Origin: CAWELS01 sp964468205
GTDB lineage: Bacteria > Acidobacteriota > Terriglobia > Bryobacterales > Bryobacteraceae
Length of the DNA: 20,117 nt
Direction: 5' to 3'
NCBI GenBank assembly: GCA_964468205.1
Contig: CAYXVG010000086.1
Span: 1-20,117 of the forward strand
Shown: piece after piece, positions 1-7,784 of the stretch
Layout of the letters: each line of letters starts with the position of its first letter
How positions within the stretch are numbered: the stretch's first letter is position 1
Made by a program: the position numbers and the translations under genes
The notes under the pieces: model-generated
Seen by the model: the letters and a program-made list of their open reading frames with translations, nothing else
What the model was told of the DNA's origin: nothing
Database searches by the model: none

Positions 1-132
1 AACTGCCCCGAACTCCCCCGAACTCCCCGAACTCCCCCGAACTCCCGAACTCCGAACTCCGAACTCGCGAACTCGCCGAACTCGCCCGAACTCGAACTCC
101 CCGGAACTCCCGGAACTCTGCGAACTCTCTGG
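1..132. repeat. Degenerate tandem array of GAACTC hexamers
   Basis: Fourteen exact copies of GAACTC start at 10, 20, 29, 39, 47, 54, 61, 69, 78, 88, 94, 104, 113 and 122, with a partial AACT at position 1. Spacers are only C and G in nearly all units and vary from 0 to 4 bases, giving a period of 6 to 10. The spacing is not a multiple of three, so this is not a coding repeat. The array may continue left of the window. It ends about 25 bases before the likely start codon of the methionine-synthase-like gene, so that gene's promoter must lie inside or beyond it. Function is unknown; slippage-prone satellite DNA or a multi-site protein target are both possible. Confidence 0.9.
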
Positions 133-156
133 ATGTGTGGGGTAATGGGGGGAAGT

Positions 157-1185
157 ATGAAAGATCAACCGCTTCGCACTACGGTTATTGGCAGCTACCC
201 GTTTCCGGGTTGGCTCGAGTTCGTTTCGGTGAATTTGGAGAAATTCGGGCCGGACGATGTCGCCGAGGCCCAGGAGGACGCGGTGATCGCGGCGATCCAC
301 GACCAGGTTGCGGCAGGCCTTGATGTGATTACCGACGGCGAGCAGACGCGGCTCGATTTCAATCTGTCGTTTTATGGGTATCTCGAGGGCATCGATCTCG
401 AATCGGCGGCGGCGCGGCGGTTCGGGCCGCCGGCGCACGATCAGCGCGGGCGCCATGCGATTACGGGGGAGTTGGCCGCGCCGCGGGGACTCGGGGCAGT
501 GGAGGAGTTCGAGCGGCTAAAGCGGTTGGCGCCGGAAGGCCCGGCGCTGAAGGCGTCCGTGCCGGGGCCTTATACACTGAGCGGGCGGCTTGTACCGAAC
601 GAGCGGTATCCGGACCGGTACGCGGTGACCGAGGCGCTCGTTCCGATCGTGCAGCGTGAGTTGGCGGCGCTGGCGGCAGCAGGCTGCCAGGAGATCACGG
701 TGGACGAGCCATCGATGTCCTGCTACGCCCACCGGGAATCGCCGCCCCGCTTCGCCGATATTTTCAACCGGACGGTGGAGCCGGTGGCGGGGAAGTGCCG
801 GCTCTCGACACACCTCTGTTTCGGCAATTTCAAGGGGCATGCGGTGGGACTGCGGCGGTACGCGCCCATGTTTCCGGCGTTCCTGGGGATGAACGTGGAT
901 GAGATTCACGTGGAGATGGCGAGCCGCGAGTTCGCCGAGATCGAACTGATCGGGGAGATCGCGAAGGTGAAGGACGTGGCGGTGGGGATCGTGGATGTGA
1001 AGAGCTACTACGTGGAGAGTGCGGACGACATCGCGGACCGGGTGCGGTTGTGTCTGCGGCACGCCCCGGCGGAGCGGCTGTCATTCGCGCCGGATTGCGG
1101 ACTATCGCAGACGGCGCGGTGGGCGGCGCGGCAGAAGCTGAAGAACATGGTTGAGGGAGTGAAAGCCGTCCGGGTTAGCCTTTGA
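157..1185 (+). CDS. Short (core) cobalamin-independent methionine synthase-like methyltransferase
   Basis: This protein of 342 residues matches the C-terminal catalytic (beta/alpha)8 domain of MetE, which transfers a methyl group to the zinc-bound thiol of homocysteine. All four expected zinc ligands are visible: His219 and Cys221 in THLCFGN, Glu253 in IHVEM and Cys314 in PDCGL. The N-terminal TTVIGSYP (about 8-15) and VDEP (182-185) motifs are also typical. The usual bacterial MetE is about 750 residues with a duplicated N-terminal domain; that half is absent here, as in archaeal enzymes and the core-MetE type known from Dehalococcoides. The methyl donor may therefore be a corrinoid protein rather than methyl-folate (inference). 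I chose the ATG at 157 because GGGGGGAAG lies just before it; ATGs at 133 and 145 are in frame but poorly placed. It could also be a MetE-like paralogue with another thiol substrate. Confidence 0.85.
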   Translation: MKDQPLRTTVIGSYPFPGWLEFVSVNLEKFGPDDVAEAQEDAVIAAIHDQVAAGLDVITDGEQTRLDFNLSFYGYLEGIDLESAAARRFGPPAHDQRGRHAITGELAAPRGLGAVEEFERLKRLAPEGPALKASVPGPYTLSGRLVPNERYPDRYAVTEALVPIVQRELAALAAAGCQEITVDEPSMSCYAHRESPPRFADIFNRTVEPVAGKCRLSTHLCFGNFKGHAVGLRRYAPMFPAFLGMNVDEIHVEMASREFAEIELIGEIAKVKDVAVGIVDVKSYYVESADDIADRVRLCLRHAPAERLSFAPDCGLSQTARWAARQKLKNMVEGVKAVRVSL

Positions 1186-1212
1186 ATAGACTATCCGCAC
1201 GCGTGCCCTCAA

Positions 1213-1231
1213 GGCCGCGGGGGGCGGTTTT
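1213..1231 (+). terminator. Weak hairpin plus T-run after the methionine synthase gene
   Basis: In the 44-base convergent gap, GGCCGC and GCGGTT can pair (four Watson-Crick pairs plus two G-U pairs) around a G-rich loop, with the TTTT at the 3' end. This is the right place for a plus-strand intrinsic terminator, but the stem is short. Confidence 0.3.
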
Positions 1232-2342
1232 ACGTGAGGCCTTCGATGATGCTGGGCGGGTATCCGTCGCCGAGGTCGGCCGGTAGCGGGATGGTGCGGC
1301 CCATTTTAAATCCGGCGCGGTCCAGCAGTTCGCGGAACTGTTCGCGGGTGCGTTCCTTCCCGCCGGATTCCACGAGCATATGGATGTCGGTGATCGGGTA
1401 GTCAAGGGTGGTGGCGTCAGCCTCGACCACCTTTTCGATGATGAGCACTGTTCCTCCGGGCCGGATGGCTCGGCGGCAGGACTCGAGGATCCGAACGGCT
1501 TCCTTGTCGGTCCAGTCCTGCAGAACGCGCATGAGGAGATAAGTATCGGCCGGGGGGACCGATTCGAAGAAGTCGCCGGCGACGATCTCGATGCGATCGG
1601 AGACACCTTCCTCCTCGAGGAATTCAGCCGCCGAGGACGCCACTTCCGGCAACTCGAAGAGGACGCCTTTCATATTGGGGTTCGCCTGGAGGATGGTGGC
1701 GAGCAGCAGGCCCTCGCCGCCGCCGATATCGGCGACCGTTCCGATGCCGCTGAAGTCGTAGGAATCGACCAGCGCACCGGCGATCTTGCGCGTGGTGAGA
1801 GTCATCACGTCGCGCAACACTTCGGAGGCCCGCGGGTTCTGTCTCATGTATTCGTACAAACCCATGCCGAAGACGCGGTTCATTGCCGTCCCGCCGGTGC
1901 GGATGCTGGCGGTGAGCCCGGCCCAGGCGCGCATTCTCCAGCCGGCGCCGTTCCAGAGGACTAGAGGGCGCAGGCTTTCCGGGTGGTCCGACCGGAGGTA
2001 CTCGCCCATCTCGGCGAGGGCGAATTCGTTGGCTTGCCGCTGGGCGAATATGCCCATGCTGACCAGGGCGCGCATCAGCCGGTAGAGCGAAGGGGTGTGG
2101 GTTTGGGTGGCGCGTGCGAGATCCTCGGTGGTTTTCGGTCCTCCGGCGAGCAGGTCCGCGATGCCCAGTTCAGCGGCGGCATGAACGATTTGCGTTCTTT
2201 CGAGACCGCGCGCGTACTGAAGCATTCGGGCCATGGGCGAGTCGTCCCCCGAAGCCGGCACGGGCTCCGGCACGTCCTGGAACGTGCAGCCGGCCGCACC
2301 CGCGGTCAAACTTGCCAACAGCCACTCTCTGCGATTCGGCAT
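1230..2342 (-). CDS. O-methyltransferase-like protein with lipoprotein/Tat-like signal
   Basis: This 370-residue protein has the layout of the SAM-dependent O-methyltransferase family (Methyltransf_2; acetylserotonin/hydroxyneurosporene type). A winged-helix dimerisation region lies at about 40-110 and a Rossmann domain at about 185-345, with the SAM motif DIGGGEG at 205-211. Two things are odd. It begins with an RR-containing, hydrophobic leader ending in AAGC (Cys19), which resembles a Tat or lipoprotein signal, although SAM is a cytoplasmic cofactor. The family's usual VLHDW motif reads VLQDW here (Gln275), so the catalytic-base histidine is missing. The start is supported by GAGGAG shortly before the ATG. 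An internal start at Met37 or Met40 would give a normal cytoplasmic enzyme but lacks that support. It lies 12 bases downstream of the AlgH-like gene, so they are probably co-transcribed. The substrate cannot be told. Confidence 0.8.
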   Translation of the reverse strand: MPNRREWLLASLTAGAAGCTFQDVPEPVPASGDDSPMARMLQYARGLERTQIVHAAAELGIADLLAGGPKTTEDLARATQTHTPSLYRLMRALVSMGIFAQRQANEFALAEMGEYLRSDHPESLRPLVLWNGAGWRMRAWAGLTASIRTGGTAMNRVFGMGLYEYMRQNPRASEVLRDVMTLTTRKIAGALVDSYDFSGIGTVADIGGGEGLLLATILQANPNMKGVLFELPEVASSAAEFLEEEGVSDRIEIVAGDFFESVPPADTYLLMRVLQDWTDKEAVRILESCRRAIRPGGTVLIIEKVVEADATTLDYPITDIHMLVESGGKERTREQFRELLDRAGFKMGRTIPLPADLGDGYPPSIIEGLT

Positions 2343-2354
2343 CCGCTCTCTCCT

Positions 2355-2975
2355 CTATTCCTTCCCATTGAATGGGCTCAGTCCGGCGATGCGCATTCGC
2401 GTCAGCTCGATCATCCGATCCCACAGGGCGCCCGGCTCGGGGTCAAAGGCGATGCCGGGCCCGGCCTCGAAGACGTGCCAGGAGTCGATCATCAGCTCAC
2501 GGTCCAGTTGCCCGGCGCCCCACCCGGAATAACCGGCGAAGACACGGAATTCGGCGGCGGAAGCGTCCGAGGCGATGGCCGTCTCGAGTTCCTTGACATC
2601 CGTGATCATGTAGACGTCGTCCACCACGTGTTCGGACTTCTCCAGCCGCTCAGCGGAGCGCAGCAGGGCCAGCACGCCGGTCCGCGCCACGGGCCCTCCA
2701 ACGAAGACCGGTTCGGCCCGCTTAAGGGAACCGATCATGTCTTCGAACAGCTTCGAGACTGTGACCTTCGTGGGCCGGTTTACGACGAGGCCCATGGCCC
2801 CTTCACTGTCGTACTTGACCAGCCAGACCACTGTCTCGTGGAAGTTGGGATCGAGCAGATCCTCCTGGGCCACCAGATAGCGGCCGACGGCTGGTTCGCG
2901 CACCCACCGGGCCTTGGGCGCCTGGGCGCATAGGACCGCGGCGGCGAGGAGCAGCAACCCGATCAGCCTCCGCAT
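2355..2975 (-). CDS. AlgH/YqgE-family (DUF179) protein with N-terminal signal peptide
   Basis: The 206-residue product carries the AlgH/YqgE signature MGLVVNRPT at 61-69, FVGGPV at 91-96 and GYSGWGAGQLDRE at 148-160. The family's biochemical role is unsettled; AlgH was linked to alginate regulation in Pseudomonas. Members are normally about 185 residues and lack an export signal. Here the conserved domain is preceded by a short basic start and a hydrophobic stretch (residues 4-15), followed by CAQAP, which looks like a signal peptide or signal anchor. The start at 2975 is set by GGAGGTG four bases upstream; a longer reading frame reaching 3059 would run into the divergent gene's promoter. The gene is first in a two-gene unit with the methyltransferase-like gene. 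Confidence 0.85.
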   Translation of the reverse strand: MRRLIGLLLLAAAVLCAQAPKARWVREPAVGRYLVAQEDLLDPNFHETVVWLVKYDSEGAMGLVVNRPTKVTVSKLFEDMIGSLKRAEPVFVGGPVARTGVLALLRSAERLEKSEHVVDDVYMITDVKELETAIASDASAAEFRVFAGYSGWGAGQLDRELMIDSWHVFEAGPGIAFDPEPGALWDRMIELTRMRIAGLSPFNGKE

Positions 2976-2979
2976 CACA

Positions 2980-2984
2980 CCTCC
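2980..2984 (-). promoter_or_regulatory. Strong Shine-Dalgarno that fixes the AlgH-like start
   Basis: The minus strand reads TGGAGGTGTG directly before the ATG at 2975. This near-perfect ribosome binding site favours that start over the in-frame ATG at 3059. Confidence 0.8.
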
Positions 2985-3012
2985 ATTATTCCCCAAACGA
3001 GGGCGAGTGGCA

Positions 3013-3018
3013 TATAAT
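3013..3018 (+). promoter_or_regulatory. Consensus -10 box (TATAAT) six bases before ATG
   Basis: A perfect TATAAT lies six bases before the ATG at 3025, so transcription would begin at or next to the start codon. No Shine-Dalgarno sequence fits between them. No good -35 hexamer is visible at the usual spacing. Confidence 0.55.
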
Positions 3019-3024
3019 CCACGC

Positions 3025-4200
3025 ATGTCTTCATTTTCACCCCGGCGATCGTTTCTCAAGGCCGCTTCGGGAATCTTGATTCTGAAGCCGGCTACTGCTT
3101 TCGGCTCGCAGGCGAACTCAGCGTTTACTGTCGGCGTTATCGGCTGCGGAGGCCGCGGGAACTACGTGGGCGGGATGTTTCAGGAGTTCACCGGAGCGCG
3201 CATCACCGCCATTCACGATCCGTTCGAAGACCGGCTGGACCACATCACGAAGAACTTGAGGCTCTCGAGCCCCAGCCGCTTCACCGGCTTGGAGGGCTAC
3301 CGGGATCTGCTTTCCACGGGCGTGGACGCGGTAGCGGTGATGAGCCCGCCGTACTGGCATCCCCAGCAGGTCCGCGAGGCTGTTGACGCCGGCAAGCACG
3401 TCTATGTCGCGAAGCCGATCGCGGTGGATGTCAACGGGTGTCTGGACTTCCTGGCCTCGGGGCGCCGCGCCGCGGAGAAGAAGCTGAGTTTGCTGGTCGA
3501 TTTTCAAACCCGGGCGCAGCCTTCTTTCCAGGAAGCCGCGGCGAGGGTGCACCGGGGCGAAATCGGCGATTTGGTGCTCGGCCACATCTACTATCACGCG
3601 GGGCGGCTGCGGCCGCACGGTTCGCCAACACTGTCGCCGGCGCAGAACCGCCTGCGGAACTGGGTATTCGACAAGGCGATTTCAGGCGACATCATCGTGG
3701 AGCAGAACATCCACGTGCTCGACGTCGCCAACTGGTATGCCAACACCCACCCGCTGACGGCGGTGGGCACGGGCGGTAGGAAGGCGCGCACCGACGTGGG
3801 CGACTGCTGGGACCACTTCCTGGTCCAGTACGAGTACCCAGACGGAGTAAAGGTGGACTTCTCATCGGCCCAGTTCACCAAGGGATACGGCGACCTCTGC
3901 ATGCGTTTCTACGGCTCGCGGGGGACGGTGGATTCGCATTACCGGGGCGACGTCAAGATCACCGGCGATGTCACGTGGGAGGGCGAACAGGCGAATACGA
4001 TGCAGGTCGGCACGTCGACCAACGTGCGGAACTTCGCCGCCGCGCTCCGGGCGGGCAAGCTTGTCAACAACGCCGAGGTGAGCACGGAGAGCAATCTGAC
4101 CGCGGTACTGGGGCGCATGGCCGCCTACCAGCGGGACCAAGTCACCTGGGACGAGATGATCGCGTCGAACGAGCGGATCGAGGCGCACCTGGCGCTGTAG
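3025..4200 (+). CDS. Tat-exported Gfo/Idh/MocA family oxidoreductase
   Basis: The 391-residue protein starts with a twin-arginine signal, SPRRSFLKAA (residues 5-14), followed by a hydrophobic stretch. Tat substrates are folded before export, which suits a protein that binds NAD(P) in the cytoplasm. The Rossmann domain follows, with GVIGCGGRG at 37-45. The family's EKP motif reads AKP (129-131), keeping the lysine. The C-terminal domain contains QNIHVLDVANW (227-237), which supplies the expected His and Asp. Members oxidise or epimerise sugars and inositols, and exported forms are common in Acidobacteria and Planctomycetes, often near carbohydrate-degradation genes. The start is the ATG at 3025 because the Tat motif follows at once. 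The gene appears monocistronic, with its own promoter and a convergent neighbour downstream. Confidence 0.88.
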   Translation: MSSFSPRRSFLKAASGILILKPATAFGSQANSAFTVGVIGCGGRGNYVGGMFQEFTGARITAIHDPFEDRLDHITKNLRLSSPSRFTGLEGYRDLLSTGVDAVAVMSPPYWHPQQVREAVDAGKHVYVAKPIAVDVNGCLDFLASGRRAAEKKLSLLVDFQTRAQPSFQEAAARVHRGEIGDLVLGHIYYHAGRLRPHGSPTLSPAQNRLRNWVFDKAISGDIIVEQNIHVLDVANWYANTHPLTAVGTGGRKARTDVGDCWDHFLVQYEYPDGVKVDFSSAQFTKGYGDLCMRFYGSRGTVDSHYRGDVKITGDVTWEGEQANTMQVGTSTNVRNFAAALRAGKLVNNAEVSTESNLTAVLGRMAAYQRDQVTWDEMIASNERIEAHLAL

Positions 4201-4208
4201 CGGAACGT

Positions 4209-4249
4209 AAAAAAGTCTGCCGGCGGCGGGAGCGCCACCACCTCCGCAG
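4209..4249 (-). terminator. Intrinsic terminator for the glycosyltransferase gene
   Basis: Read on the minus strand, the arms CTGCGGAGG and GGCGGCCGGCAG-like bases pair through CTGC/GCAG and two GG/CC blocks with one bulge and one mismatch. A run of six T follows. It lies between convergent genes and would end minus-strand transcripts coming from 4295. Confidence 0.55.
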
Positions 4250-4294
4250 GCTGGTTTGGTAGCGCGGATACGCATCTTCGCGGCTGTTTGCACC

Positions 4295-5782
4295 TTACTT
4301 GGGCCTGACCTCGATCAGCCGCAGGCCCGGCGTCCCTCCGGGTTTGGGCCGGTACCACAGTTCTTCGACCGCGAACGCCCGGGGGAGGATTTCCCGGACC
4401 GCCTGGTCGTGCGGGTAGCCGGTGGCCATGTTGAGCGCGAGTACAACGCGCCGGCCATCCTGCAGGCGGTGTTTAATCTGGTCCACGACGGCCGCGGGCG
4501 TCCAGGGCCTCAGGACCCCGAGTTCAATTTGCTCGCCGAGTTCCTCCCGGAAGACGTCCAGACCCTGCAAAGTCAGATCCCAGCGGGGAGAGCGAAGAAC
4601 CAGCACTGGACCGCCCGCGGATGACTCGCCCGTTGCGCGGAGAGCCCGCACCACTCCGGCGAGTCCGTAGCCGGAACCCCATCCGGTGACATACTGGGTT
4701 GCTATCGGTTGCGGCAGATGCACCGAAAGGGGATCACGCACCAGGTTCCTCGAGGTGACCGCCGGTTCTATGAGAATGATGGCAGTCAAGAAGATGGCCG
4801 CCCAGGTATGCATGTTCGCTTTTACCAGGGCGCCAATCCGGCTCGCGGCCGCTTCGATCCCTTCTCCAAAGATGAGCGCCAAAGGCACGAGCGCGGGCAC
4901 GTAGTATCGCGGGTAGCATTTGGACAGCAGCAGGAGGGACGGTGAAACGATAACACCCGCGAGCAAGAAATAGATGGCTATTCGCCGTCGCTGTTCGTTG
5001 GGCCACAACAGGAGCGTCAGGCCGGCCAAAACGATGGCGAGCGCCACCGGCGGAGTCAACATCACCCAGAACGTCTCCAGGGTCTGTTCCCCGACGGTGC
5101 GGAACCCCCGGCCCCATCCGCCGAGCGAAAGGCCCGCAGGCTCCGGCGGCAGCATCACGAAACGAAGCCACAACGCGGCTGGGATGAAGATGACGTACGG
5201 AATGAAGAGCCGGACCAGGCGGGACCGGATGGGGCCAATTCCGGGCATGAGCAGAAATACGATCAGGGGGACACAAGCGAATGCGAAGCCGGAGGCCTTT
5301 AGCATCGGGGCGAAGGCGAGGAGGGCTCCCAGAGCAACGGCGCCGGACCGCGACCAGGCATGACTGAGGCGAAAGGAGCATAGAAGGATCAGCGCAAGGC
5401 AAAGCGCCACCATCGAGTCGAGGAGGACGAGCCGGTCATAGAAAACGGCGAACGGAAGGACGGTATAGGTGAGCGCCGCCCAGAAGCCGAGACGGCTTCC
5501 GCCGGCAACCGATCCGATGGCGAACGTGGCAAGACAGATCCCCAAGCCGGCGAGGACATTCAGCATCCGCACCCAGGGCCAGTCCGAGGTGGCGTGGAGG
5601 AACAGCCCATAGATTTGCAGCGAGAGCCATTTCCAGAGGTGCAGACCCGCGCGCCAGTCGCCGTCGCGGGCGGCCTTCGCAAATTGGATATGGATCAGCT
5701 CATCGATGAACGGGGGCAACGCGCCAAGATTCCAGGTTCGGGAGGCGAGGTACGCCAGGATGAGGAACGCGAGGGCCAGCAA
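4295..5782 (-). CDS. GT-C family 39-like membrane glycosyltransferase
   Basis: The product, at least 495 residues, is a polytopic membrane protein with a soluble C-terminal part (from about 345). The short N-terminal TM is followed by an outer loop containing PPFIDELIHIQ, with the Asp27-Glu28 pair that GT39/ArnT-type enzymes use for catalysis. Such enzymes transfer a sugar from a polyprenyl phosphate to a lipid or protein on the outer face of the membrane. The only in-frame start codon nearby is TTG at 5782, with no ribosome binding site. An ATG at 5810 overlaps the stop of the upstream gene as ATGA, but is out of frame by one base; a run of six C (plus-strand 5792-5797) lies between. With five C the protein would begin MTDTAPKRWLLALAF. 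The real start is therefore probably 5810. Confidence 0.82.
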   Translation of the reverse strand: MLALAFLILAYLASRTWNLGALPPFIDELIHIQFAKAARDGDWRAGLHLWKWLSLQIYGLFLHATSDWPWVRMLNVLAGLGICLATFAIGSVAGGSRLGFWAALTYTVLPFAVFYDRLVLLDSMVALCLALILLCSFRLSHAWSRSGAVALGALLAFAPMLKASGFAFACVPLIVFLLMPGIGPIRSRLVRLFIPYVIFIPAALWLRFVMLPPEPAGLSLGGWGRGFRTVGEQTLETFWVMLTPPVALAIVLAGLTLLLWPNEQRRRIAIYFLLAGVIVSPSLLLLSKCYPRYYVPALVPLALIFGEGIEAAASRIGALVKANMHTWAAIFLTAIILIEPAVTSRNLVRDPLSVHLPQPIATQYVTGWGSGYGLAGVVRALRATGESSAGGPVLVLRSPRWDLTLQGLDVFREELGEQIELGVLRPWTPAAVVDQIKHRLQDGRRVVLALNMATGYPHDQAVREILPRAFAVEELWYRPKPGGTPGLRLIEVRPK

Positions 5783-5806
5783 CCAGCGTTTGGGGGGCGG
5801 TATCAG

Positions 5807-7696
5807 TCATTCTTCCGGCAGATAGACGAGCAGTTCCTGGGTCTCGAGCGCACGGCGGAAAGGCTGTTTTCCGACCGCCAGAACCGGGGCGGCGGCTTTG
5901 TGAGTGATCAAAGCGCACGGGGCGGGTCCAGCGCCGGGCGGTCCGGCGTTCACGTGGCGGATGGAGGGCGGCGCGGCGAAACGGTCCCGCGCCAAGGACC
6001 AGATCGGGTACTCCCAGACCTCACCGACGAGGATGAGACCGATGCGGCTACATCCTGAGGACTCCACAAATTCCACGGCGCGGGCATACGGCTCCCGCAG
6101 ATTAGGACGGTTGTTGAACAGCGCCTCCTCGCGCGTGAGCTTGAGGATGCTGCGATCGCCTTTGAGTGGCCGGGAGTGGTTGTCGAGCAGATAGGGGATG
6201 GAAGAGATGCACAGCAGGGCCGCCGCGATACCGGCCAGCCGGCCTTTCGCGATACGCGTCAGGAAGACAGCGATCAAGGGGGCCGCCATAACGAACAGCG
6301 CGAGGTGGAAGCGGCTTCTCCATGGCGACCAGCGAATGGCCGCGCAGATCAGCAGCGTGGCGGCGGCGATGGAGAGGGTGTGGAAAAGCAAGCGGCGGCC
6401 GGACTGGCTCCGCCGGGCCTCCCAGAAGCACCAGAGAAGAGCAGCGAAGCCCAGCAGGAGGTGCCAGCGGTTGCCGAGGTGATCTTCGTGAATGTAGGGC
6501 CGCGTTACGCGGTACCGGACGTGACCCGGCGGGTGGGTGGTTTTCTCGTCTTCCGGACCGAGTCCGAGCAGTCCGTGGAGCGCGACGACGGCGACCTGAA
6601 TCTTTTCGTTGGTCTCGTTGGAAGCGGTTCCGAGATGGAGGGTGAGGCCACGGACGAGATTGGAAACGGCGACACGGGGCGAGATTTCAGCGTTCCACAT
6701 CGGCGCCGCCGCTCCGTGTAGATCAGAAGTTTGGATGCGAAGAAGATGGCCAGCGCAGAGCAGGAGCGCGAGTCCGCCAATGATAGCGGAGGAGCGGACA
6801 ATGCGGGGAATCTGCCGCAAACCGCCGTTACGGAGGGTGGTCCACATGAAGAAGCCCGCTCCGTAGAAGGCGATGAGCGGCTTGGTGAGCGCGCCGAGGC
6901 CGAGGGCGCAGCCCGCGGCGACGCTTGGGTAAAGCCAGTTCGAGCGGTCTTCGGAGAGCTTGAGAAGGTAGTAGACGAAGCAGACGAGCCAAGCGGCGGT
7001 GGCGAGGTCGTTCTGCGTGCTGGTGGCCTGGAGGATGCCCATGGGGATGGTTAGGCTGAGCAAGGCGGCGAGCCACTGCGCGCGGGTATCGGTGGTGAAG
7101 AAGCGGACGATCAAGGAGACGCCCGCGGCAGAGATTACCGAAGCGAACCATTGCACAAGGTTGGCGAAACGGTCGCCGCCGCTCAGGAGCTGGAGGTGCA
7201 GGATGGCGTACTCGGCCCAGGGGTAGGGCCAGAGCTCGCGCACCTCGGAGGCCGGGAAGAAGGCGAGGCTGGCGTTTTGTATCCAGTGCATCACCCGGCT
7301 CATGTGGTAGGTCATCGAATCCCAGGTGTTGGGCGGGGCGGCCAGCGCGACGAGGAGAGTGACGGCGAGGATGCCGGCGATGCCGACGGCGGTGATCCGG
7401 GTGGTAACACACCATTGCGGGGAGGAGCGCTCAACGGTGGCTGGGCGGGCCGGCCGGAATCTCGTGAGCCCGAAAACAGCCAGCGCGAGCAGAGCCCAGG
7501 CGAGAAAAACGGGTAGCGGGGACAGCGCACGGAGGAGACTCAGGAACTCGGTTATGAGCGTCACTGCCACGCCGGCGGTAATCGCGGTGGCCAGAAGAGC
7601 TTCGCGCAACGGGGTTGGGCAGCCGGCTTCTCTCAGCCGGAGGGCGAGATAGCGGAAGAGGAGAGCCGCGAAGCAGAGGGGCGGGAGAAGGTACAT
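5807..7696 (-). CDS. Large multi-TM glycosyltransferase-like protein
   Basis: This protein of 629 residues has many hydrophobic segments. A first-loop motif WDSMTYHMSRVMHW (about 125-138) and a following WPYPWAEYAI resemble the acidic-loop region of GT-C enzymes, with Asp126 as the likely key residue. The last 130 residues are soluble. I infer a polyprenyl-phosphate-dependent sugar transferase or a related sugar-modifying membrane protein; substrate unknown. I chose the ATG at 7696 because an extended -10 box lies just before it and a TM segment follows at once; the frame is open up to 7771, which would overlap that promoter. Its stop overlaps the probable ATG of the next glycosyltransferase, indicating coupled translation. 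Confidence 0.75.
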   Translation of the reverse strand: MYLLPPLCFAALLFRYLALRLREAGCPTPLREALLATAITAGVAVTLITEFLSLLRALSPLPVFLAWALLALAVFGLTRFRPARPATVERSSPQWCVTTRITAVGIAGILAVTLLVALAAPPNTWDSMTYHMSRVMHWIQNASLAFFPASEVRELWPYPWAEYAILHLQLLSGGDRFANLVQWFASVISAAGVSLIVRFFTTDTRAQWLAALLSLTIPMGILQATSTQNDLATAAWLVCFVYYLLKLSEDRSNWLYPSVAAGCALGLGALTKPLIAFYGAGFFMWTTLRNGGLRQIPRIVRSSAIIGGLALLLCAGHLLRIQTSDLHGAAAPMWNAEISPRVAVSNLVRGLTLHLGTASNETNEKIQVAVVALHGLLGLGPEDEKTTHPPGHVRYRVTRPYIHEDHLGNRWHLLLGFAALLWCFWEARRSQSGRRLLFHTLSIAAATLLICAAIRWSPWRSRFHLALFVMAAPLIAVFLTRIAKGRLAGIAAALLCISSIPYLLDNHSRPLKGDRSILKLTREEALFNNRPNLREPYARAVEFVESSGCSRIGLILVGEVWEYPIWSLARDRFAAPPSIRHVNAGPPGAGPAPCALITHKAAAPVLAVGKQPFRRALETQELLVYLPEE

Positions 7697-7710
7697 CGCC
7701 ACAAGCCGCC

Positions 7711-7719
7711 AGTATAACA
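7711..7719 (-). promoter_or_regulatory. Extended -10 box for the large glycosyltransferase-like gene
   Basis: The minus strand reads TGTTATACT, a TGn extended -10 element, 14 bases before the ATG at 7696. The 5' leader would be only about seven bases. No clear -35 is seen, as is usual for extended -10 promoters. Confidence 0.5.
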
Positions 7720-7784
7720 GGCAGATTCCGCCGGCCATGGGCCATTCGCACAGGCCATCCGCACGGCTCATCGTGGCCGTGGCT

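Noticed and set aside
1..132. CRISPR array
   Set aside because: The repeated core is only 6 bases and the spacers 0-4 bases of C/G, which is nothing like CRISPR repeat and spacer sizes.
517..1062. Long antisense open frame within the methionine synthase gene
   Set aside because: It is rich in His, Arg and Pro, has no recognisable motif and mirrors the GC-rich third positions of the real gene.
2914..3024. N-terminal extension of the Gfo/Idh/MocA gene
   Set aside because: The Tat signal begins directly at the ATG at 3025, and the extension would cover the promoter and the divergent gene's start.
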